Part shown: piece by piece, positions 14,794 to 20,305 of the stretch
Numbering within the stretch: the first letter of the stretch is position 1
Layout of the letters: every line of letters starts with the position of its first letter
DNA from: an uncultured Selenomonadales bacterium
GTDB taxonomy: Bacteria; Bacillota; Negativicutes; Selenomonadales; Selenomonadaceae
Direction of reading: 5' to 3'
Length of the DNA: 20,305 nt
NCBI GenBank assembly: GCA_937915885.1
Contig: CALGGP010000189.1
Span: 1 to 20,305, forward strand
Made by a program: the position numbers and the translations under genes
The notes under the pieces: model-generated
Database searches by the model: none
Seen by the model: the letters and a program-made list of their open reading frames with translations, nothing else
What the model was told of the DNA's origin: nothing

Positions 14794-17499
14794 TCACTCC
14801 GTCGAGCCGTAGCCGTCCAAAGTTTGTTGAGCAGCCTTGCGTTTTTCTCGCGCCTTACTCATACGAAATTCGATCCCCTCCCACGAGTCCACTATTTGAC
14901 TGTAACTCTGCGCCTCCTCCGTCCACCGCCGTCGATCACTCACATTATACAGCCGATATGCCAATCCTTTCAACGCCGGCAATTTTTCTTCGTGATCGAT
15001 CAACAAACTCTCTACGCAATCTTTTATACCGCCCTCTTGATCCAACCACCACGCCGCCCGTTGAGTCACCGCCCAGATGCAATCTCCGATCCGAGCGTCG
15101 TCAAGCTCCTCGCGCGTCAACAGCCGCACCAATCCGCGCCCCGATTCGATCAGCCCCAAGTCCTTTATCCGCGTCAACGACTCGTTTTTCGCCGTCGCCA
15201 ACAGTTGCGCCTCTCCAAATTTCAGCTCGTCAAAGCCCGCCTGACAATACAGCTCCACACAAAATTTCGACGCGCTGTCGAGCAACTCATCTTGCGCGTT
15301 GAGAAATTCGTCCAGCGCCTTGTTGATCAGCCGCAACGCGCTCCGAATGTCCATCAGCCGCCCGTCGCCACGCATGATTCGAGAGTACCGCGAATATATT
15401 TCCATGCCCGGCCCGATCGCCGCCTGCGACATGTCCACCGGCGACAGATTTTCCGATTGCAACTTCCGCAGCTTCGGCTCGAGATCATGCGACAGCAGAC
15501 GCAGAAATCGATTGTACGAGCACGGCTCCTTCGGCGCGGCGGGCTTTCGACACACGATCACGATAGACGTCGACAGCGCGTTTGAATCGTTGTCGCGCAT
15601 TCGCCCCGCACGCTCCGTCCGCAACGGCCACGTCCCCACGATTATAAAGCCCGCGTCGACGATCGAACGCAACAATGTCTCCCAACCGCTCGACAGCGCT
15701 CCTTCGTCGGCTTTTTTATCGTCCTGTTTGTACGCGTAATAGACCGTCGTCGGAAAATCGACCGTCGACGCCTCGTAAATATTTTTCAACGCCGTCAACA
15801 TTCCGTCCTCAAAAAACTTCCGCGCGGAGTCTTTGTCGCCCTGTCGATACGGATTCGAGATCAATTCTTCGGCTTTGGGCGGGATCATCTTCATCAACAG
15901 ACGCGGATAAATTTTTTTGATCGACCGTCGAAGCCACACATAAAAAAAATCCGACAGATCGGAGTAAGGCACGTTGTCATAATAGGGCGGATCGGTTGAG
16001 ACGATCACGTTGCCGACATCGAACGGTTTCATCGCGTCGAACTGATGAGCGTCGCCTTCGACCGTCGTCGGCAACTGCTGAAGACATTTAACGATCCAAT
16101 CGAGCATGTTATCGAAACAGCCGCTGGAATTTGAAAACGGATTGCTTTCGGCGTAGTCCCAAACCATTGGGATCGCCTGTCGACCGAAAACCTGAGAGAT
16201 TCCGTCGCGCAGATTATTCCACATACAACCGGTTGCACAGTAGTTGGCAAGTTTGTCGACGAGTAGCGCAAGGTAAGTGGCAACGGCGTCGGCGTATTCT
16301 TTCGAGCCGCAATCGTTCATCACTTCGTCGCGCACGTCCGATATCAGATCGCTGAACGTCGTCAACGCCGTCAACTGTCGCCCCGTAAACAACTTATTAT
16401 AATTATCCAAGCCGTATAACGTCGTGAAGAATGCCCGAGTGTCTTTGAGAGGCAACGGCGCATCGATGGTGTCTTCGGGCGTCGGCACTTCGGCGGCGCG
16501 CTCGTGTTCGTCCGTCGGCTCGAGATAAATTCTGCCGCCCTTGCCCTCGGCGACTATCGCCATCAGCCGCGCGCCCAATCGTCCCGCCTTGCCTTCGGCT
16601 CTTATGTGCTCGAATTTGACATCGGCGCCGCAAAAAATGCATCGCGCGCCCGTCCGCGTGATCGTCCCTTCGACGGGCTTTGAATTTTTTTCGACCTCGA
16701 AATGAAACAGATCGCCTTCGACGACGGGCTTGACGTTGGCGTTTTGTTTTTTGGACAGCACGAACGAATGAGCCAAGGGAAAAATTTTTTCGCAGGCGGG
16801 ATTATTGCATCGGACGGTTCTCGACCACAGCCAGGCAATGACGGTGGCCTTCGAGCCGTCGATTTCAATCGTCGGATATAAATTGCCGATCCGATTTTGA
16901 GCGAGCGCCTTCAATCGACGCCCGTAATATTCGACGTCGGCGGCGAGCCCTTGCGCTCCGATAAAAGACTTCGACTCGTCGATGAGACGGTTGGCGTCGG
17001 GATTGACGGGCGGCTTATTTTTGAAGTGGGCGGGGATTTCGATCATCGCCTTGTTAATGAGCGTGGCGACGGGATTGAGATCGGTGGCGTGAGCTTTGAG
17101 CCCGAGCCGTTGAGCCTCGAGCGGGATGGTGCCGCCGCCGGCGAACGGATCGAGCACATCAATCGGGCGATCGCCTACGGATTGTTTAATCTCCGCGCGG
17201 ACTTCTTCCAAAATTTTTTCGTCGTTGGAGTTCTCCCATTGAACCATGCGTTTGATGAGATCGAAGAGATCATTTTTTTTGCGCTGTTGATCTTCGACGG
17301 TGGGATAAAGATCGGGTCGGTCGGACGGGTCGTCGACGATCGACGCGAAGAGGACGGCGCGGGCGGTGGCGAGGGGGCGTCGTGCCCACCACAGATGCAG
17401 CGTGGACGGGTGCCCGTGCCGAATAGATTTTTCTCTAGCGGAGGCGGCGTTAATCTCCTTGAGCGGGATCGCCGTCTCGATCAATTTTTTAGCCAACAT
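14794..17499 (-). CDS. DUF1156 adenine-specific DNA methylase with zinc ribbon
   Basis: Large 901-residue protein of the COG1743 type. It opens with the DUF1156 signature (IPLKEINAASAREKSIRHGH, then HLWWARRPL). It has an AdoMet-binding motif DPFAGGGTIPLEA (117-129), a zinc ribbon of CNNPAC (231-236) and CIFC (287-290), and the amino-methylase catalytic motif DPPYYDN (503-509), the DPPY class used by N6-adenine methylases. The expected activity is DNA adenine methylation. Relatives occur in phage-defence neighbourhoods, but no restriction nuclease, helicase or DUF499 partner is present here. ATG 17499 is preferred to TTG 17502, with GGAG six bases upstream. The toxin gene ahead ends ten bases before, and its stop codon abuts this ribosome site, so the two are likely translated from one transcript. 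Confidence 0.9.
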   Translation of the reverse strand: MLAKKLIETAIPLKEINAASAREKSIRHGHPSTLHLWWARRPLATARAVLFASIVDDPSDRPDLYPTVEDQQRKKNDLFDLIKRMVQWENSNDEKILEEVRAEIKQSVGDRPIDVLDPFAGGGTIPLEAQRLGLKAHATDLNPVATLINKAMIEIPAHFKNKPPVNPDANRLIDESKSFIGAQGLAADVEYYGRRLKALAQNRIGNLYPTIEIDGSKATVIAWLWSRTVRCNNPACEKIFPLAHSFVLSKKQNANVKPVVEGDLFHFEVEKNSKPVEGTITRTGARCIFCGADVKFEHIRAEGKAGRLGARLMAIVAEGKGGRIYLEPTDEHERAAEVPTPEDTIDAPLPLKDTRAFFTTLYGLDNYNKLFTGRQLTALTTFSDLISDVRDEVMNDCGSKEYADAVATYLALLVDKLANYCATGCMWNNLRDGISQVFGRQAIPMVWDYAESNPFSNSSGCFDNMLDWIVKCLQQLPTTVEGDAHQFDAMKPFDVGNVIVSTDPPYYDNVPYSDLSDFFYVWLRRSIKKIYPRLLMKMIPPKAEELISNPYRQGDKDSARKFFEDGMLTALKNIYEASTVDFPTTVYYAYKQDDKKADEGALSSGWETLLRSIVDAGFIIVGTWPLRTERAGRMRDNDSNALSTSIVIVCRKPAAPKEPCSYNRFLRLLSHDLEPKLRKLQSENLSPVDMSQAAIGPGMEIYSRYSRIMRGDGRLMDIRSALRLINKALDEFLNAQDELLDSASKFCVELYCQAGFDELKFGEAQLLATAKNESLTRIKDLGLIESGRGLVRLLTREELDDARIGDCIWAVTQRAAWWLDQEGGIKDCVESLLIDHEEKLPALKGLAYRLYNVSDRRRWTEEAQSYSQIVDSWEGIEFRMSKAREKRKAAQQTLDGYGSTE

Positions 17500-17509
17500 C
17501 AATCACTCC

Positions 17510-17785
17510 TCAGTTATAAACGTCGCCGCGCGGTCCGAAGTCGACGGCGATAACGATGATCTCCTGCTCGTGCACCTCGTAAATCAGTCGATAGCCGCCG
17601 ATGCGATATCGATATTGCCCTTCGCGTTTGCCGCTGAGTTTCTTTACATTTGGGTTGTGGTACGGGTCGACGGCGATCTCTTTGAGCGCGAGGGCGACTG
17701 CGCCACGAATTTTCTGAGGGGCTTTGTTAATTTGTTTGTCACATTTCTTTTTGACAATGACTCGGTATACATTCCCGGATGCCAT
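17510..17785 (-). CDS. RelE/ParE-family toxin (module 1)
   Basis: Protein of 91 residues with the compact RelE fold pattern: YRVIVKKK first strand, two helices (KQINKAPQKIRGAVALALKE), then KKLSG, YRYRIGGYRLIYEV and a final strand IIVIAVDFGPRGDVY. RelE-type members cleave ribosome-bound mRNA, whereas ParE members hit gyrase; the basic residues in the YRYRIGGYR region favour an mRNA interferase, with modest confidence. ATG 17785 has GAGGAG eight bases upstream. The coding region of the module-1 antitoxin overlaps its first 142 bases in another frame. It sits fourth in the five-gene run, directly before the methylase. Confidence 0.88.
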   Translation of the reverse strand: MASGNVYRVIVKKKCDKQINKAPQKIRGAVALALKEIAVDPYHNPNVKKLSGKREGQYRYRIGGYRLIYEVHEQEIIVIAVDFGPRGDVYN

Positions 17786-17970
17786 ATCACATACTCCTCA
17801 TCCTTCGTCGCTTCGATCTCCGCCCAAAGTTTTTCGTCGAGCATCAGCGCGATATCCTCTTCGTCGTAGCCCATCGCCCGATAATCTTCCGCCGTCCAAA
17901 CTTTTTCCTTCGGCGTCTCCTCGACCGCGCTCTTCTCCGTCGGTTGATTGATCATTTCGTTCGTCTGCAT
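17644..17970 (-). CDS. Putative antitoxin (module 1)
   Basis: Protein of 108 residues; its position before a RelE-like gene makes it the likely antitoxin. It starts with MQTNEMINQPTE, the same 12 residues as the module-2 antitoxin, then an acidic helical body (WTAEDYRAMGYDEEDIALML, about 25-44; DEKLWAEIEATKDEEY). From about residue 62 onward the gene overlaps the toxin gene and the residue composition changes to basic, Ser/Thr-rich (for example SPSRSKRSPSTRTTTQ). That tail may be a read-on product rather than a folded domain. ATG 17970 has GGAGAG nine bases ahead; the frame extends to a TTG at 17994 without support. I do not recognise the antitoxin family. Confidence 0.7.
   Translation of the reverse strand: MQTNEMINQPTEKSAVEETPKEKVWTAEDYRAMGYDEEDIALMLDEKLWAEIEATKDEEYVIWHPGMYTESLSKRNVTNKLTKPLRKFVAQSPSRSKRSPSTRTTTQM
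17935..17970 (-). repeat. Shared antitoxin leader, copy 1
   Basis: 36 coding bases for MQTNEMINQPTE that differ from 18677-18712 at one synonymous site (CAA versus CAG). GGAGAGAT is also conserved upstream in both copies, followed by five unlike bases. Similarity stops right after codon 12. Confidence 0.9.
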
Positions 17971-17990
17971 TGTAAATCTCTCCTTATAAA

Positions 17991-18311
17991 TCAAATGTAG
18001 CCGTACTTCGACAGGCGTTGTTCGGCTTCGATATAAACTTCGTCGTCCGCGCGCATTCCGACAACTACGACCGTCATAGTCGTCTCGACTTTTACCAACC
18101 GATAAACGATGCGAATGCCGGACGCCTTCAACTTGATTTTAAAATTGCCGACAAGCTTGCCGCTGAGCGGTTTGCCGTAGCCGCCCTCGTTGTTGGGCAA
18201 AGGATTTTGACTGACTTTGGCGATCGCCCTTTCAACCTGTATGCGCTGACTGCCGTCGAGATTCTCCATATCTTTATCGACTTCCGGCAGATGATTGACT
18301 TTCCAGCTCAT
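17991..18311 (-). CDS. RelE/ParE-family toxin (module 2)
   Basis: Protein of 106 residues. It shows the pattern of this toxin superfamily: WKVNHLPEVDKDMENL at the start, a helix pair up to AIAKVSQNPL, then GKPLSGKLVGNFKIKLKASG, RIVYRLV and a hydrophobic strand TMTVVVVGMR, ending EVYIEAEQRLSKYGY. It resembles toxin 1 only in fold pattern, not closely in sequence, so the two modules are not a simple recent duplication. ATG 18311 overlaps the antitoxin stop by four bases (18308-18311) and has a GGAGG site inside the antitoxin's last codons, the usual translational coupling of TA pairs. Confidence 0.87.
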   Translation of the reverse strand: MSWKVNHLPEVDKDMENLDGSQRIQVERAIAKVSQNPLPNNEGGYGKPLSGKLVGNFKIKLKASGIRIVYRLVKVETTMTVVVVGMRADDEVYIEAEQRLSKYGYI

Positions 18312-18712
18312 TCAAACTCGACCTCCTCCCAGCCTTCGAGGTCTTCGTCGGTGATGCCGTATTTCTTCCTCATATCTTCGTCGGAGATGAGCTTGCTCGG
18401 GTCGAAGTGCGACCAACGTTCTTCGGCGATGCCGAGGTCGAAGGCGTCTTCAATCTTGTCGAGAACGCCGTTGAGCCCCTTCTTATCGTAGACGGCAAAT
18501 TTAAAGTCGTCGTTGAGCTTGATGACGCCGACGCCGGTGCGCGCGGCACTCTCGAACGCGGCTTTGATCGTCTCGATATCGAAGGTGTCATTGCCGACGG
18601 TCAAAGTTTCGACGGGAGCCGGAGCCTCAACATTTTTTTCAACGGTCGGTTCGGAAGTCGGCATTGAAGGAATGAACTCCGTCGGCTGATTGATCATTTC
18701 GTTCGTCTGCAT
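18308..18712 (-). CDS. Putative antitoxin (module 2)
   Basis: Acidic protein of 134 residues preceding and overlapping a RelE-like toxin gene, hence the likely antitoxin. After the shared MQTNEMINQPTE start there is a Pro/Glu-rich linker (about 13-37), a compact middle (VGNDTFDIETIKAAFESAAR, then GVGVIKLNDDFKFAVYDKKG) and a very acidic C-terminus (ITDEDLEGWEEVEFE). No helix-turn-helix or AbrB motif is obvious, so autoregulation cannot be inferred from sequence. ATG 18712 follows GAGGAGA at good spacing and a clear promoter, making this the first gene of the TA-TA-methylase run. Confidence 0.75.
   Translation of the reverse strand: MQTNEMINQPTEFIPSMPTSEPTVEKNVEAPAPVETLTVGNDTFDIETIKAAFESAARTGVGVIKLNDDFKFAVYDKKGLNGVLDKIEDAFDLGIAEERWSHFDPSKLISDEDMRKKYGITDEDLEGWEEVEFE
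18677..18712 (-). repeat. Shared antitoxin leader, copy 2
   Basis: Second copy of the 36-base leader, at the start of the module-2 antitoxin. The repeats are direct and 742 bases apart, spanning one antitoxin-toxin pair. Confidence 0.9.
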
Positions 18713-18744
18713 GATTGATCTCTCCTCAAAAAAATTTTTACCAC

Positions 18745-18773
18745 ATTATTAATCACAGCGGCGACACCGTCAA
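18745..18773 (-). promoter_or_regulatory. Sigma-A-type promoter for the TA-TA-methylase run
   Basis: Minus strand: -35 TTGACG (18768-18773; 5 of 6), spacer of 17, -10 AATAAT (18745-18750; 5 of 6). Transcription would start near 18738, leaving a ~25-base leader that begins in an A/T palindrome and contains the Shine-Dalgarno site. No comparable promoter was seen between the five downstream genes. Confidence 0.72.
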
Positions 18774-18820
18774 CAAATTTTTTGCAGGGAAATTTTTTTT
18801 TGTGTCGAAAGGCGTTTCCT

Positions 18821-19213
18821 ATGAGAGACATACTACTGGCGTCTGTCAGACGGATGAAGAAATTTTTTGTAGCAGCGACCCTGCTAATGGCGATAAACTT
18901 GGCGGCGAACGGTCGAGCGGATTTGATCGGTGCAATGCTCATCGGCTACGCGTTGGCGGCATTTTATATTGCATCGACCGCGGCACGACTCAATTCGATC
19001 GCGACACTCAATCAATCGGCGGCGAAGCGTCAATGGTTAATCGGTTTGGCGCTCCGACTGTTGATGGTGTTTGTCGTTTTCAATGTCGCCGTGCATTTGT
19101 CGACCGAAATATTCTTCACCTCCGCCGTCAGTTTCATGATCTTCTACGTCGCGGCTCTGCTCGGACTGATCATGACGTCGTACTCTCAAAAGCTGTTCGA
19201 CGACGGCGATTGA
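18821..19213 (+). CDS. atpI: ATP synthase subunit I (AtpI)
   Basis: Small hydrophobic protein of 130 residues with about four membrane helices: one near residues 13-30, GAMLIGYALAAFYIAS, WLIGLALRLLMVFVVFNVAV and AVSFMIFYVAALLGLIMTSY. This is the layout of AtpI, which helps assemble the rotor c-ring of F-type ATP synthase. Position immediately ahead of atpB supports the call more than sequence, since AtpI is poorly conserved. ATG 18821, with GAAAGG about eight bases upstream, is preferred to the TTG at 18782. I see no convincing promoter for it in 18713-18820; much of that stretch belongs to the opposite-strand promoter. Confidence 0.8.
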   Translation: MRDILLASVRRMKKFFVAATLLMAINLAANGRADLIGAMLIGYALAAFYIASTAARLNSIATLNQSAAKRQWLIGLALRLLMVFVVFNVAVHLSTEIFFTSAVSFMIFYVAALLGLIMTSYSQKLFDDGD

Positions 19214-19246
19214 TCTCTCGAGATTGATCGGAAGGGAGGTGATTTT

Positions 19247-19918
19247 ATGCATGAAATTGGCGTGCGCGAGACCGTTCATTGGTTCGGTTTGACGTTCAAC
19301 ATCGAGACGCTCCACATGACTTGGCTCACCATGATCATCGTCGGAGTGATCGCCTGCCTCGCCGTCCGCAATCTGCAAGCCGTTCCGCGCGGATGGCAAA
19401 ACTTTGTCGAGATGGTGATCCTCTGGCTGCACGATCAGATCGATGCGATGATGGGCTCGAGAGGACGCTTCCTCGCTCCGTTCATCGTGACATTATTTCT
19501 GTTCATACTGACGTCGAACCTGCTCGGCTTGGTTCCGACGATGGCATCACCGACAAACGATCTCAACACCACGCTCGGGCTCGCGCTGCTGGTGATCGTC
19601 ATGGTGCACGTGCTCGGACTTTATTTCAAGGGCACTCACTACATCGCGCACTTCTTTCAACCGGTACCTGTATTCGTAGTCATCAACGCGATCGAAGAGA
19701 TCGCAAAACCGATCACGCTTGCCTTCCGTCTGTTCGGAAATATCTTGGCGGGCGAAATTTTAATCATCGTGCTGCTGAAACTCATGCCGATATGGATGCC
19801 GATCCCGTCCGTGTTGTGGTTGGCGTTCAGTATTTTCATCGGCGGAGTGCAGGCAGTTATTTTTACGATGTTGTCAACGGCATATCTCGCAAACGCGATC
19901 AAAGAATCTCATGACTGA
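19247..19918 (+). CDS. atpB: F-type ATP synthase subunit a (AtpB)
   Basis: Membrane stator subunit that forms the ion half-channels of F0. Protein of 223 residues, a normal length. It shows the diagnostic helix PITLAFRLFGNILAGE with R161, equivalent to the essential E. coli R210, NLLGLVP at 91-97, and the last helix IFIGGVQAVIFTMLSTAYL with Q202. Whether it moves H+ or Na+ cannot be decided, because the c subunit is not in view. ATG 19247 follows a near-perfect GGGAGGTGAT (19234-19243). The next expected gene, atpE, is absent; 387 bases of non-coding repeat sequence follow to the window end. Confidence 0.97.
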   Translation: MHEIGVRETVHWFGLTFNIETLHMTWLTMIIVGVIACLAVRNLQAVPRGWQNFVEMVILWLHDQIDAMMGSRGRFLAPFIVTLFLFILTSNLLGLVPTMASPTNDLNTTLGLALLVIVMVHVLGLYFKGTHYIAHFFQPVPVFVVINAIEEIAKPITLAFRLFGNILAGEILIIVLLKLMPIWMPIPSVLWLAFSIFIGGVQAVIFTMLSTAYLANAIKESHD

Positions 19919-19941
19919 TTTTATCTCGCCCGCCCACCCTC

Positions 19942-19957
19942 AACAGGTAAACCTGTT
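19942..19957 (+). other. Small inverted repeat after atpB
   Basis: AACAGG-TAAA-CCTGTT, a six-base-pair stem with a four-base loop, 24 bases after the atpB stop. No T-run follows, so it is not a convincing intrinsic terminator; it may be an mRNA-processing or pausing hairpin. Beyond it, 19980-20026 holds two A/T palindromes and no gene. Confidence 0.45.
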
Positions 19958-20040
19958 AACCATGGGGCGACGGAGCAACGGAAAAAAATTTTTTCCCCGC
20001 CCACTCACCCATGAAAAAATTTTTTTCAAAAAGGCGCCAT

Positions 20041-20305
20041 CGACGCGGGGACGACGGAAAAATCCCGTCCGTCCGCTGACGGGTTCGCTTTCAAAAAGGC
20101 GGGCGGCCGTCCGCGCGGAGCGATGAGCAAAGGGCAGGCGCCGACGCGGGGGCGACGGAAAAATCTCGTCCGTCCGCTGACAGGTTCGCTTTCAAAAAGG
20201 CGGGCGCCTTCGCAAGGGCGACGATCGAAGGGCGGGCGCCGACGCGGGGCCGACGGAAAAATCCCGTCCGTCCGCTGACGGGTTCGCTTTCAAAAAGGCG
20301 GGCGG
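20041..20305 (+). repeat. Tandem repeat array, ~98-101 bp units
   Basis: Units start at 20041, 20142 and 20240 (the last cut by the window end). The first 66 bases of units 1 and 3 differ at one position; unit 2 differs at a few. Each core has GACGG-AAAAATC-CCGTC, then CCGCTGACGGG, giving alternative hairpins, and ends TTTCAAAAAGGCGGGCG. The following ~33-35 bases vary more between units but stay related. TTTCAAAAAGGCG also precedes unit 1. Reading frames through it give only basic, low-complexity peptides, so I regard it as non-coding. Confidence 0.9.

Noticed and set aside
14467..15585. 372-residue open frame opposite the methylase and overlapping the GTPase end
   Set aside because: Composition is Arg/Gln/Pro-rich without motifs; it crosses two real genes and a repeat element.
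14794..17499. Complete DISARM- or DUF499-type defence system
   Set aside because: The methylase family fits, but no helicase, DUF1998, phospholipase D nuclease, DUF499 or DUF3780 gene is present in the window.
19911..20126. Small basic protein (71 residues) overlapping the atpB end and the array
   Set aside because: It overlaps the atpB end, has no clear ribosome site, and most of its length is translation of repeat DNA.
20041..20305. CRISPR array
   Set aside because: The conserved part is about 66 bases and the 'spacers' (about 33-35 bases) are related to each other. No cas genes are near. It fits a tandem repeat with a variable part better.

Overview
The window looks like one end of a shotgun-assembled contig. 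Bases 1-27 are Illumina adapter, and the last 265 bases are an unfinished tandem repeat. The host is a bacterium, most likely Bacillota. Shine-Dalgarno sites are strong, promoters look sigma-A-like, MetA is of the acetyl-CoA type, DUF1385/YqhQ is present, and the Lon protease is of the LonB/LonC class known mostly from endospore-forming lineages. The mix with SPINDLY-type glycosyltransferases would fit Negativicutes, but that placement is inference.

Layout. (1) 89-5127, plus strand: a tight run of metA, an unrecognised secreted protein and three tandem DUF5672 glycosyltransferase-like paralogues whose DNA identity is a patchwork. (2) 5132-11378, minus strand: an HNH endonuclease, a GH13 alpha-glucosidase with two well-supported starts, a MATE transporter, a TPR/SPINDLY (GT41) glycosyltransferase and DUF1385. 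(3) 11379-11485: a divergent promoter region in which one palindromic -35 hexamer can serve both directions. (4) 11486-14651, plus strand: LonB/LonC-class protease and a zinc-ribbon P-loop GTPase. (5) 14794-18712, minus strand: a five-gene run in transcription order antitoxin, RelE-like toxin, antitoxin, RelE-like toxin, large DUF1156 adenine-specific DNA methylase. (6) 18821-19918, plus strand: atpI and atpB, then a repeat array where atpE would normally be expected.

How the parts may work together. The TA-TA-methylase run is compact: a 4-base overlap, a long out-of-frame overlap, and 20- and 10-base gaps. One good promoter lies ahead of the first antitoxin. It is the best candidate for a little-described defence or maintenance module. 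Both antitoxins begin with the same 12 residues, encoded by nearly identical DNA, although the rest of each protein is unrelated.

Non-coding structure is also notable. Three copies of a 77-bp element with 15-bp terminal inverted repeats and compensatory arm changes lie 3' of genes. A/T palindromes of the A5-7/T5-7 type recur between genes, and three of them sit directly against a Shine-Dalgarno sequence. The terminal array appears related to the 77-bp element.
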